A stretch of 64,000 nt of DNA from Faecalibacter macacae (GTDB lineage: Bacteria > Bacteroidota > Bacteroidia > Flavobacteriales > Weeksellaceae), in contig NZ_RDOJ01000004.1 of NCBI RefSeq assembly GCF_003687725.1, forward strand, positions 124,001 to 188,000, read 5' to 3'. The notes under the pieces are model-generated. The model saw only the letters and a list, made by a program, of their open reading frames with translations, did no database searches and was not told the origin of the DNA. The translations under genes were made by a program, and so were the position numbers. Below, in pieces: positions 43,255 to 52,397 of this stretch (positions are counted from its first letter, which is position 1; every line of letters begins with the position of its first letter).

Positions 43255-45090
43255 ATGAGTTTCAATAAAAGAGCTTTACAATACATCAAACCATATAAAA
43301 CCTCGTTCGGTACAGCAATATTTTTTAATGTGCTTTATGCAATTTTTAATGTTGTAGCGCTTGCGTTTTTAATGCCGGTTTTGGGTATTTTATTTGGAGA
43401 AGAAAAAGATAAAATATTCACTAAACCAGAATTTTCTGGAAAAATTGCAGATTTAAAAGTTTATTTGTCTGAATATTCATCTTATTTAATGAGTGAAATT
43501 ACTGCAACTGAAGGACCAATTTATGTTTTAGCATTTTCATGTATTTTATTCATTATTGCATTTTTCTTTAGAAATATTTTTAGTTTTTTATCAGAAACAT
43601 GTTTAGTCGATTTACGTTCGGGTGTTACTCGTGATTTACGTATCGATTTACACAATAAGATTTTAGAATTACCAGTTTCCTACTTTACAGAAAAGCGCAA
43701 AGGAGATATGATTACTCGTATTTCTAATGATGTAAATGAAGTTGAATCGAATATTTTAAATTCAATTGTAGAGATTATTCGTGGACCAATTATGATTGTT
43801 GTGTTTGTAACCGTATTATTTGTTACAAGTATGGAATTAACGTTGTTCGCTATCTTGGTTTTTCCAATTATGGGAACAATAATTTCTTTAATTGGTAAGA
43901 GTTTAAAAAAATCTGCTGCAAATGCTCAGTCAGAGTTATCGAATATTATTACTTACGTTGATGAAACTTTATCAGCTTTAAAGATTATTAAGATTTTTAA
44001 CGCAGATGAACAAGTAAGTGGACGATTCAATCAATCGATCAATCGTTATAGAAAATATCTTCAGAAAGTAATGAAAAAACGCGCTTTAGCATCGCCAACA
44101 AGTGAGTTTTTAGGAGCAATTACTATTGGTTTAATCGTTTTCTTTGGTGGGAAATTGTCTTTGGAAGGTAATGGATTATCAGGTTCTGAATTTATTTTTT
44201 ACATCGCAACTTTCTACACGTTATTAGATCCGATTAAAAAGTTTTCTAAAGCGTTATCAGATATACAAAAAGGTGAAGTATCTGCACAACGTTTATTTGA
44301 AGTTTTAGATGCTGATGTTTCAATTAAGGATAACGAAAATGCAAAATCTATTGATGCTTTCGAAGATAAAATTGAGTTTAAAAATGTAACTTTTGGTTAC
44401 GGAGATGAGTCAATAATTGAAAATTTCAACTTAACGATTAATAAAGGAGAAACGGTTGCATTAGTAGGACAATCTGGTTCAGGAAAATCAACATTAGCAA
44501 ATTTATTGACGCGTTTTTGGGATGTAAAATCAGGTGAGATTTTAATTGATGGTGTTAATATTAAAGACATTCAATTAAAGAAATACCGCGATTTATTTGG
44601 TTTAGTTACGCAAGATTCAATTTTATTTAATGATACAATAGCAAAGAATATTGCCTTAGGTGATGCAAATCCAAATACAGAAGGAATTAAAAAAGCTGCT
44701 GAAATAGCCAATGCAGAAGAGTTTATTGTAAAGCAGCCTGAACAATATAACGAAGGTGTTGGAGAAGGAGGAAGCAAGCTATCTGGCGGGCAAAAACAAC
44801 GTTTATCAATTGCACGTGCTGTGTATAAAAATCCGCCGATTATGGTGTTAGACGAGGCAACTTCGGCATTAGATACTAAATCTGAAAAGTTAGTTCAGAA
44901 AGCATTAAATAATATGATGCAAAACAGAACTTCTTTAGTTATTGCGCACCGTTTATCAACAATTCAGAATGCAGATAAAATTGTTGTGATGGAGTCTGGG
45001 AAAATTATTGAACAAGGAAATCACGAAGAATTAATTGCTCAAAAAGGAGCGTATGCAAGTTTAGTTAGCATGCAGAATTTTGGAGGATAA
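43255..45090 (+). CDS. MsbA-like ABC exporter (membrane plus ATPase domain)
   Basis: A 611-residue half-transporter. The transmembrane domain (about 15-340) has six helices with the coupling segment VSYFTEKRKGDMITRISND. The ATPase domain (about 365-611) has Walker A GQSGSGKST, the Q-loop VTQDSILF, the signature LSGGQKQR and Walker B IMVLDEATSALD. The type resembles MsbA/lipid flippases, but multidrug exporters have the same layout, so the substrate is not certain. It is a single gene with its own terminator. Confidence 0.9.
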   Translation: MSFNKRALQYIKPYKTSFGTAIFFNVLYAIFNVVALAFLMPVLGILFGEEKDKIFTKPEFSGKIADLKVYLSEYSSYLMSEITATEGPIYVLAFSCILFIIAFFFRNIFSFLSETCLVDLRSGVTRDLRIDLHNKILELPVSYFTEKRKGDMITRISNDVNEVESNILNSIVEIIRGPIMIVVFVTVLFVTSMELTLFAILVFPIMGTIISLIGKSLKKSAANAQSELSNIITYVDETLSALKIIKIFNADEQVSGRFNQSINRYRKYLQKVMKKRALASPTSEFLGAITIGLIVFFGGKLSLEGNGLSGSEFIFYIATFYTLLDPIKKFSKALSDIQKGEVSAQRLFEVLDADVSIKDNENAKSIDAFEDKIEFKNVTFGYGDESIIENFNLTINKGETVALVGQSGSGKSTLANLLTRFWDVKSGEILIDGVNIKDIQLKKYRDLFGLVTQDSILFNDTIAKNIALGDANPNTEGIKKAAEIANAEEFIVKQPEQYNEGVGEGGSKLSGGQKQRLSIARAVYKNPPIMVLDEATSALDTKSEKLVQKALNNMMQNRTSLVIAHRLSTIQNADKIVVMESGKIIEQGNHEELIAQKGAYASLVSMQNFGG

Positions 45091-45108
45091 TTCAGATTAA
45101 AATTTTAA

Positions 45109-45143
45109 TAAAAAAGCATCGATTTTAAATCGATGCTTTTTTA
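45109..45143. terminator. Bidirectional terminator
   Basis: Palindrome aaaaaagcatcgattt / aaatcgatgctttttt between the convergent ABC exporter and aroA genes. Confidence 0.85.
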
Positions 45144-45145
45144 AT

Positions 45146-46375
45146 TTATATTGATTTAATTTCGAAACCAAGTTGTCTCCAATCTTCCCAAAAAGTAGGA
45201 TACGATTTTTCAACTACCATTTCGTTTTCAATTTTAATCGGAAATTTTACAGCTAATGGTGCCATACACATCGCCATTCTGTGGTCGTTGTATGTGGCTA
45301 AAATTGGCGTTTCTTCAAAAATATTATATCCTTTAATCGTTAAAGAGTCATTCGTAATTACGACGATTGCCCCGAATTTTGTTAATTCGTTTTGTAAAGC
45401 TTGTAAACGATCTGTTTCTTTAATTTTTAAAGTTTCTAATCCTGTTAAATGGCATTTTAAACCTAATCCAACACAAGTTGCAGCGATTGTTTGCGCAATA
45501 TCAGGAGTGTTGTTTAAATTTAAAGTGATCACGTCTGAATAATCGAAATCTGGATTATTTCTTAGCGTTAATTTACCATTATCGAAAGAGGATTCAACAC
45601 CAAAATTATCTTTATAAATTGTTTGCAAAGCAGAATCACCTTGTAAAGAATCTTCAAAATAGGTTGAAATTGAAATTTCGCTATTTGGACTTAATGCAAC
45701 TAAGGAATAATAGTAAGAAGCAGAACTCCAATCTGATTCAACTTGCAAAGTTTTTGATGAAATTGTAGGCGTATATTCAACTTTTATTTCTTGTCCAATC
45801 ATTTCTGCTTTTACACCAATTCTGTTCAATAATTGAATCGACATTTGGATGTATGGAACCGAAATGATTTTTCCTTCTAAAGTTATCGTTAAACCATTTT
45901 CTAATTGTGTACCAATTAACATCAATGCTGTGATGTATTGGCTACTTACATTTGCAGGAATTGTAATTGTAGATGTTGTTATCTTTTTTCCGTTAATTTT
46001 TAACGGAGGGAAACCATCATTTTCAAGATAAGAAATATCAGCTCCTAATTGATTTAAAGCATCCACTAAAACACCAATCGGACGTTGTTTCATGCGATCA
46101 GAACCCGTTAAAGTAACTGAACGGCCCTCTTGAATTGAGTAATATGCCGTTAAAAAACGCATCGCAGTTCCGGCGTGATGAATGTCGATTAAATCGGTTG
46201 TGTTCGCCAATGCTTTTTGCATTAATTGAGAATCCTCTGAATTGGAAACATTCTCTAAAGTCAATGCGTTTTGAAATAATTGATTTAATAATAAAAGGCG
46301 ATTACTCTCACTTTTAGAACCAGTGATTTGTAAGTTATCTTTTATAATTGCGTTTTCTTTCGAAACTAAAATCAT
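45146..46375 (-). CDS. aroA: 3-phosphoshikimate 1-carboxyvinyltransferase (EPSP synthase)
   Basis: A 409-residue shikimate-pathway enzyme that joins shikimate-3-phosphate with phosphoenolpyruvate. Visible marks are KSESNRLLLL near the N-terminus, GSDRMKQRPI, KETDRLQALQNEL and YNDHRMAMCMAPLA. The first signature block (usually GNAGTAMR) reads HHAGTAMRFL. It is separated from the MazG-like gene by one base, so the two are co-transcribed. Confidence 0.94.
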   Translation of the reverse strand: MILVSKENAIIKDNLQITGSKSESNRLLLLNQLFQNALTLENVSNSEDSQLMQKALANTTDLIDIHHAGTAMRFLTAYYSIQEGRSVTLTGSDRMKQRPIGVLVDALNQLGADISYLENDGFPPLKINGKKITTSTITIPANVSSQYITALMLIGTQLENGLTITLEGKIISVPYIQMSIQLLNRIGVKAEMIGQEIKVEYTPTISSKTLQVESDWSSASYYYSLVALSPNSEISISTYFEDSLQGDSALQTIYKDNFGVESSFDNGKLTLRNNPDFDYSDVITLNLNNTPDIAQTIAATCVGLGLKCHLTGLETLKIKETDRLQALQNELTKFGAIVVITNDSLTIKGYNIFEETPILATYNDHRMAMCMAPLAVKFPIKIENEMVVEKSYPTFWEDWRQLGFEIKSI

Positions 46376-46376
46376 C

Positions 46377-46703
46377 TTATTTTAATTTTTCGTTATTCTG
46401 ATGACGATCGTGATCGCGTTGTGTTTTGATGTCTAATTTTTTGTAGAATGCAGATTCTAAATCAACACCAGTTTGGTTCGCTAAACAAAGTGCAACGAAG
46501 ATAACGTCCGCTAATTCTTCACCTAAATCTTTGTTTTTATCTGATTCTTTTTCTGATTGTTCACCGTAACGACGAGCGATTATACGCGCAACTTCTCCAA
46601 CTTCTTCTGTTAACTGAGCCATGTTTGTTAATTCGTTAAAATAACGAACACCGTGGTTATTGATCCAATTATCTACGTCTTGTTGTGCTTGTTTTAAACT
46701 CAT
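46377..46703 (-). CDS. MazG-like nucleotide pyrophosphohydrolase
   Basis: A 108-residue all-alpha protein of the MazG-like family, which hydrolyses noncanonical or excess nucleoside triphosphates. The metal-binding Glu clusters are present as TEEVGEVA and GEELADVIF. It lies one base upstream of aroA in the same operon. Confidence 0.88.
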   Translation of the reverse strand: MSLKQAQQDVDNWINNHGVRYFNELTNMAQLTEEVGEVARIIARRYGEQSEKESDKNKDLGEELADVIFVALCLANQTGVDLESAFYKKLDIKTQRDHDRHQNNEKLK

Positions 46704-46742
46704 TTCGTCTGATTTTATATATTATGAATAGTAAATGTACAA

Positions 46743-46775
46743 AATAAAAAAGCCAATGGTAGATTCCATTGGCTA
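46743..46775 (-). terminator. Terminator of the DUF3857 pair
   Basis: Arms agccaatgg / ccattggct around tagatt, with a T run on the minus strand. Confidence 0.75.
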
Positions 46776-46798
46776 ATATTAATAATTTATAGAGTAAG

Positions 46799-48823
46799 TT
46801 ATATTTTAACTAAAACAATTTGCTGTGTCTCTGCTTCAACAACTTTATTCATGAATTCTTTGAATGGTTTGTAGTAGTCTGAAGGTAAGACACTGTATGG
46901 TAAAACACGAGCAGAAGTAATTTGGATAAATCCATCTTTTTCCTCGTATTTATAAGCAAAACCTGCAGCATCGTTTACAATCTTTTCTTGGTATTCTTTC
47001 GGTAAACTTTCTACTTTATAACCTTCTGGAATTTTGATTTTGATGATTTTAGAAATCGTCATTGGTGTTCCAAATTCGATGTTATAATTTCTAGTTTCGT
47101 AGTTTAGATTATGATTATCTAAAGCTGTGAATAATAATGGATTTAAAAGGATTTTATTACCTGCAACATCAGTTTGTAAATCAGCAAATTTAAACGAGTG
47201 ACGAATCATATTTTCGTTATTATCAACTGATCTGAAATTTTCGATATCAAACGTGTAATTTTCAATAAATTCTTTTTCGAATGCTTTTGGATCGTGTTGA
47301 ATTTCACTTTTATCGTTGATGTAGAAATAATTGTCGTGATAATTATTAAATGTTCCGTTAATTTTTCCGTCAGCAGTTAAAGTCGCAACAATTTGAGTTT
47401 TGTCTGTTGACATAATTGTGTTAACAAGATTTACTTCTCTAGTCTCATTTTTCGAAATTAAAATTCCTCTGTGATTTAATGTTCTTAATGGTAATAAATT
47501 TACTTTAGAATTAGGTTCTGTAGCATCCATTAATATGTCGTTTCCGCTGATGTTAACAGAAGCAATAACGTAATTTAGTTTTGCCATAGAAGGGAAAACG
47601 TAGTTTAGCATCCCATTCTGAACAGTACTTAAAACTACAGGACTTGATTTAAGGCCAGCTTTCTCTAACATAGAAACTAACATCAAGTTGATATCTGCTA
47701 CATTTCCTGTTTTGTCATTGAAAGTTTTACGAATTCCTAATTCTGTAGATTTACCACTGTAATTATTCCATTTGTAATTTGTTTTTACAAAGTCAAAAAT
47801 AGCAATAGTTTTTTCTAAATCATTTGTTTTGCCAGTTATTAATTCTTTTACTTTATCATCTAAAAATGAATTTCCGTTTAACTGACGACCAAAACTTTCG
47901 CTATCCATTAAATCTTTTCCAATTTTTTCCCACGTAGTAGAGAAATATTGTGGAGTTCCGTTTTTTGGTGTGTATGCAGCTAACTCGAATCGTACAGAAG
48001 ATAAAATATTACGTGGATTTAATACGTAAGCTTCTTTTTCGTATCCAGGTAAGTTTTCGGTAGAATACGATTTTATATTCATTATGTATTCTGCCGTGTG
48101 TTGTTGTACTTTTGTAGGTGCGTATGAACCTTGCATAAACTCACCACTTTTTTGCCCTCCAGTAGTGTAATTTAAAGATTGTCTTCTGTTTGATGTTGTT
48201 GGTTTTAAAATATATTGACCTCTAAAATCATCATTATAATTTAATACTTCATTGGTTTCTAACGTTAATTGGCTTTTTACAACAGGAACACTTTCTTGAA
48301 AATACCATGTATCTGTATTGTAGTAAAATGGTGATCTGATTTCGTATGTATATTCGATGATTGAGCCATTTTGTACATTAGGAAATGTTAGGGTTTGTAC
48401 ATCAAGGTAATTGTGTACATTTTTTGTGAAAATATCCTTTTTTTCTACTTTAAATTCTTTCATTCCATTTCCTTCCGGAGTAAAAGTTGAAGCTTTTAAA
48501 GATTGAATTTTTTCAATATCAGATTTAGAATTTCCTTTTCCTAAAGGAATTTCTAAAGTTAGTAAATGGTCAGGAGTTTTGTCTTTATCATAAATTTTGA
48601 TTCGATAGGTAATTGTTGATGTTTTTATTAAATCACCAGTACTTTGATCCCAATCAATTTTATGTTTCGCACTTGAAAATAAAACTTCTGCAGCTGCAGT
48701 AGGTGTAATTGTACTTTTTGTTTTTGCTATTTCCTCGTTCGTAAATTTACCAAATTTTATTTCCTGAGCTTGAGAAGAAACAACTGTAATGGCTGCAATT
48801 CCTATAGTAAAGTATTGTTTCAT
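46799..48823 (-). CDS. DUF3857 protein with degenerate transglutaminase fold
   Basis: A 674-residue secreted protein with a signal peptide (1-19), an N-terminal DUF3857 domain (about 50-260) and a transglutaminase-like domain (about 300-440). The catalytic Cys is missing: the segment that reads YGDCKA in the paralogue reads TGNVAD here, with Val375 in the Cys place, and the His segment reads LNYVIAS instead of GNHMIVY. It is therefore probably not an active transglutaminase. It follows its paralogue by only 4 nt. Confidence 0.8.
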   Translation of the reverse strand: MKQYFTIGIAAITVVSSQAQEIKFGKFTNEEIAKTKSTITPTAAAEVLFSSAKHKIDWDQSTGDLIKTSTITYRIKIYDKDKTPDHLLTLEIPLGKGNSKSDIEKIQSLKASTFTPEGNGMKEFKVEKKDIFTKNVHNYLDVQTLTFPNVQNGSIIEYTYEIRSPFYYNTDTWYFQESVPVVKSQLTLETNEVLNYNDDFRGQYILKPTTSNRRQSLNYTTGGQKSGEFMQGSYAPTKVQQHTAEYIMNIKSYSTENLPGYEKEAYVLNPRNILSSVRFELAAYTPKNGTPQYFSTTWEKIGKDLMDSESFGRQLNGNSFLDDKVKELITGKTNDLEKTIAIFDFVKTNYKWNNYSGKSTELGIRKTFNDKTGNVADINLMLVSMLEKAGLKSSPVVLSTVQNGMLNYVFPSMAKLNYVIASVNISGNDILMDATEPNSKVNLLPLRTLNHRGILISKNETREVNLVNTIMSTDKTQIVATLTADGKINGTFNNYHDNYFYINDKSEIQHDPKAFEKEFIENYTFDIENFRSVDNNENMIRHSFKFADLQTDVAGNKILLNPLLFTALDNHNLNYETRNYNIEFGTPMTISKIIKIKIPEGYKVESLPKEYQEKIVNDAAGFAYKYEEKDGFIQITSARVLPYSVLPSDYYKPFKEFMNKVVEAETQQIVLVKI

Positions 48824-48827
48824 GTAT

Positions 48828-50720
48828 TTAGAATTCTAATAGAGTTTTAATGTTGTCGTTTGCAGAAACTTGTCTTCTAAATTCAACATAATCGTTGAAT
48901 TTTTCTTTATCGTAGCTTCCTTTAATTTGTTGATACGTGCGTTTTAAGATGTATTTGTTGTTAGCTGTTTTTTCAACGGTTAAATCATATGAACCAAATT
49001 CAGACTTAATTGAAATAGGAGCTAAATGAATTGTTCCTTTCACATTTGCAGGTACTGTAATTTCAAATTCCATAACATCGGTATATCCTCTTGAAATTTG
49101 GAAATCGTAGGTTCTGTTTTTTGCTTTTTTGATAGTCGTAGTTTCGTTATTAGCCGGAATTAGATTAAAGATTAAATTATTTCCTTGCTTTTTTGCGAAA
49201 TTAGAAGATGAGACATTTAAAAATGTTTCGAAATTTGCATTTTCCCAGTCATTTTCAAATTTAATATTCTCAATATTTGGTTGAGCTAAAACAGGGAATT
49301 TACGTTTAAAATAATCTACTTGATCTTTGTGTAACAAGGTTTTTACATGCGAATTATCATCGTAAAATAATCCTTGAGAAGTTTCGTGTAAATTAATTTT
49401 TGCGTTTCCTTCTATTGTTATTTCAATTTTTCCTTTTGTTGTTAAAATATTATTGTTGTGATCAAAAGTTTGAGAAGGAATAATTTTCCCACCATTATCA
49501 TCAAAAATATAAACTTTTCTATTTCCACTAAATTGACCTAAATGATTAAAAGGACTCGTTTGGCTCGTAGCTTCAACCCAAATATCTTCATCAGCTAAAG
49601 GAACATAAACTATCATATGATTACCTTGTTGATACATCATCTTTTCATCAATATCAACAGAAGCATTATCAGCATATAAAACCGTGTGATAACCTTTGAT
49701 TCCTACTGCATCTAACATTCCAATCATATAATTAGAAAGTGCTTTACAATCGCCATAACTTTTAGATTCTACATACGAATTTGGGAAAGGAGAAAGTCCT
49801 CCAATACCTAATTGTACGCCAATGTAACGGACTTTTTTCTGCATGTATTGGTAAAGAATTGCAACTTTTTCTTTCTCTGTTTTCGCGTCTTTTACCAAGT
49901 TTTGGAAATGTGTTTTTTGAGTAGGAGTAAAATCTAATTTTCCATTGATAAGGTTTTTGTACGACCATCTTCCGTAATCGTTCCAATTATCAAAACTTCC
50001 TTGTGTACCATCGATATTTATCTGATTACTTGCGAAAACAACATTTGGTGCAATTTTTCGCCAATTAATCATAATATCTTCAGATTGTATAGGCTTTAGA
50101 TTTTTTAGTTCGTAAGTATAACTTTTGTCCGTATTGTTTTTAGAAATTTCAAATCCGTCTAAGTTATTTTCTAAATGACGAATTGTTGCAGAACTGTTAT
50201 TTGTAAAAGTATATAAAGATGATTCGATTGCTAAATTGTTGTTAGAAATAGGCGACCATCTCGGGAAAAATAAGGTGTTTTTATTTGTTGTAGTTACCTT
50301 GTATCTGATTGTATAAGGGTAAAAAGTAGGAGTAAATTCTAAATATTTAACTCGGTTATCTGTGTATAATTGTCCACCAGAAACTGCACTTGCATCAGAT
50401 AAATCTTTTGATTTAAATTTCTTTATTGATTTTCCATTACCATCAAAAATTTCAGCTTCGAAAAGATCAATCTTTGTATTTGGATCATAAAATTGATAAG
50501 CATCAACATAACTATCTCCAGATTTGTCTAAGACTGAAATAATAACTTCGTTGGTGTGTTTATATTCGTTGATAGAATTAAGTTGTATATCAGTTTTATC
50601 CGAGCGAATTACAGCATATGCATCTTTTTTTAATTCGGGTGATATTTGATCAATTGGAAAAAATTGAGCAAATAAACTAAATGGCAGTAAAAGTAGAGTA
50701 GAGGGTAGAAATTTATTCAT
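48828..50720 (-). CDS. DUF3857 / transglutaminase-like protein
   Basis: A 630-residue secreted protein with a signal peptide (ending FSLFAQ), an N-terminal DUF3857 domain (about 50-230) and a transglutaminase-like domain with Cys325 in YGDCKALSNYM and His368 in GNHMIVYVPL followed by an acidic WVEAT segment. Such pairs are common in Bacteroidota; the substrate is unknown, though a role in envelope processing is often assumed. It lies between dtd (10 nt upstream) and a catalytically degenerate paralogue. Confidence 0.85.
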   Translation of the reverse strand: MNKFLPSTLLLLPFSLFAQFFPIDQISPELKKDAYAVIRSDKTDIQLNSINEYKHTNEVIISVLDKSGDSYVDAYQFYDPNTKIDLFEAEIFDGNGKSIKKFKSKDLSDASAVSGGQLYTDNRVKYLEFTPTFYPYTIRYKVTTTNKNTLFFPRWSPISNNNLAIESSLYTFTNNSSATIRHLENNLDGFEISKNNTDKSYTYELKNLKPIQSEDIMINWRKIAPNVVFASNQINIDGTQGSFDNWNDYGRWSYKNLINGKLDFTPTQKTHFQNLVKDAKTEKEKVAILYQYMQKKVRYIGVQLGIGGLSPFPNSYVESKSYGDCKALSNYMIGMLDAVGIKGYHTVLYADNASVDIDEKMMYQQGNHMIVYVPLADEDIWVEATSQTSPFNHLGQFSGNRKVYIFDDNGGKIIPSQTFDHNNNILTTKGKIEITIEGNAKINLHETSQGLFYDDNSHVKTLLHKDQVDYFKRKFPVLAQPNIENIKFENDWENANFETFLNVSSSNFAKKQGNNLIFNLIPANNETTTIKKAKNRTYDFQISRGYTDVMEFEITVPANVKGTIHLAPISIKSEFGSYDLTVEKTANNKYILKRTYQQIKGSYDKEKFNDYVEFRRQVSANDNIKTLLEF

Positions 50721-50730
50721 AGTTATTAAC

Positions 50731-51183
50731 TTATTCTTTGTTCTTAGAGTCTATGTATATAGTGACAGGGCCGTCGTTTAGTAGTTCGACCTTCATGTCA
50801 GCTCCAAAAATACCTGTTTGAATTTCGGAATCTATATGTGTTTTTAAAACGTTTATAAAGTTGTTATATTGTGTTTTAGCTTCGTCTGGTTTTGAGGCTT
50901 TTATGTAAGACGGACGATTACCTTTTTTGGTAGAAGCGTGTAGTGTAAATTGAGAAACAACTAAAATATCTCCGTTGACTTGTTTGATATCTAAATTCAT
51001 CACACCACTTTCGTCGCCAAAAATGCGTAATTGAACAATTTTTTTAGAAATCCATTCAAAATCTTCTTGATTGTCTTCAGGTTCAAAACCAGCCAATACG
51101 AGAAGTCCATTATTAATTTTTCCAGTAATTTCGTTATCAACCTTTACTGAAGCGTATTGTACGCGCTGTATTATAATTCTCAT
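50731..51183 (-). CDS. dtd: D-aminoacyl-tRNA deacylase
   Basis: A 150-residue proofreading enzyme that removes D-amino acids (and glycine from tRNA-Ala) from tRNA. Both active-site motifs are present: SQFTL and, near the end, NDGPVT (the NxGPVT motif). It lies 10 nt upstream of the DUF3857 genes. Confidence 0.95.
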   Translation of the reverse strand: MRIIIQRVQYASVKVDNEITGKINNGLLVLAGFEPEDNQEDFEWISKKIVQLRIFGDESGVMNLDIKQVNGDILVVSQFTLHASTKKGNRPSYIKASKPDEAKTQYNNFINVLKTHIDSEIQTGIFGADMKVELLNDGPVTIYIDSKNKE

Positions 51184-51232
51184 TTATCTATTTTCGATTC
51201 ATAAAATTAGACATATTAGAAACATATAAAAA

Positions 51233-51270
51233 TAAAAAAGCCTGTTAAGTGTTAGGACAGAACAGACTTG
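51233..51270 (-). terminator. Probable terminator of the small gene at 51364
   Basis: On the minus strand, AGTCTGTT pairs with AACAGGCT (one G-U pair) and is followed by a T run. Confidence 0.5.
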
Positions 51271-51363
51271 ATTATTTAGCTAGGTTGGTTATTAGAATAA
51301 GCAGGTTTTAAGGTTGTTAGGTTATATTGCTTATTGTTAGATTAGTTTTAAGTTAAATTGCAG

Positions 51364-51636
51364 TTAGTTAATTGAGCCGAAATACAAACTGTCATTTAAA
51401 ACAATAGCGTAGTCAACGGCTTTTATTTTAGAAATTTTAGAAGCAACTTCTAAATCTTCTTTAATTATTGCTATTTTATCATTAATAATTAAATCTTGAT
51501 TGAAACCAATTTTCCAATTTCTTTCAGAATTTATATTCACCCAATGTTCACTCATTAAATAATCTAAAAAGATTTCCTTCTCTTTTTTATATTCTTCATT
51601 AAAGTCAAAAGTGACTTCAACGTATAAGTGTTCCAT
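51364..51636 (-). CDS. Small protein of unknown function
   Basis: A 90-residue cytoplasmic protein with no signal peptide; acidic and Lys-rich N-terminal half (NEEYKKEKEIFLDYLMSEHW) and a hydrophobic C-terminal half. I do not recognise a family. A minus-strand TAAATTTG (51656-51663) matching the TAnnTTTG consensus lies 20 nt before the ATG, which supports a real gene. Confidence 0.5.
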   Translation of the reverse strand: MEHLYVEVTFDFNEEYKKEKEIFLDYLMSEHWVNINSERNWKIGFNQDLIINDKIAIIKEDLEVASKISKIKAVDYAIVLNDSLYFGSIN

Positions 51637-51728
51637 GTTGTGTTATTATTTGCTGCAAATTTAGAGGGAACATTATTTAGATTTTTACGGAATTCCGTAA
51701 AATGAAGAAAAAAAAAGAAAAATTATTA

Positions 51729-52397
51729 TTAAATAAGGAACATATCTTTCGCAATAGCAACTAAATGAATACTGTTATTTGCTTTAAGACAGGTTTTTAA
51801 CTCTCCGATTCTTTTTTCGATTGCGCTAACTGAAGAAGGTTTAATTTCTTTTGATTTTAATGAATGTGAAATGTCTTGTTGTGTTAAACCTTTAGATAAT
51901 AAATCTAAAATGGTAATATCGTACTCACCGATTGTAATTGTAGAATCGTTTTTTATTTTATGTAAAACTTCTGTTGTGAAATAGTTTTCTCCGCTATTAA
52001 TTTTTTCAATGCTTGTGCATAATTCTGATAAACTGTTTAAACCTTTTAAAACAATAGAATTTACAGCTACTTCTTCTTTTAATCGTTTTAGTAAAGCTGG
52101 TTTATCTTCAATTGTATAGATAATGGTCTTTAAGTTAGGTTGTTTTTTTTTTGCAGCAATAGCTAATTCTTCTCCATTTTTTAATTCGGGAATTAATAAT
52201 CCATCAGTTTTGAAGGATAAATCTGAAATTAATAAATCGAAAGGTTGGTTTTCTAGTGCGGCTTTTTTGATTTTTAGAAGAGCTTTATCGCAAGAGTTAG
52301 CATGATCAATACTGAAGTTAAAAGTTTCTTTTAGAATAGAAATTATACCAGTGTTAATGCTATCAATATCTTCTGCGATTAATATTCTTTTAATCAT
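51729..52397 (-). CDS. Response regulator with LuxR-type DNA-binding domain
   Basis: A 222-residue response regulator. The receiver domain (about 1-125) has the acidic pair AEDID and the phospho-acceptor Asp59 in LLISDLSF, plus Lys118 in IVLKGL. The C-terminal part (about 150-215) is a divergent LuxR-type helix-turn-helix (EYDITILDLLSKGLTQQDISHSL). Its ATG overlaps the histidine-kinase stop by 4 nt (ATGA), so the two are a two-component pair. Confidence 0.82.
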   Translation of the reverse strand: MIKRILIAEDIDSINTGIISILKETFNFSIDHANSCDKALLKIKKAALENQPFDLLISDLSFKTDGLLIPELKNGEELAIAAKKKQPNLKTIIYTIEDKPALLKRLKEEVAVNSIVLKGLNSLSELCTSIEKINSGENYFTTEVLHKIKNDSTITIGEYDITILDLLSKGLTQQDISHSLKSKEIKPSSVSAIEKRIGELKTCLKANNSIHLVAIAKDMFLI

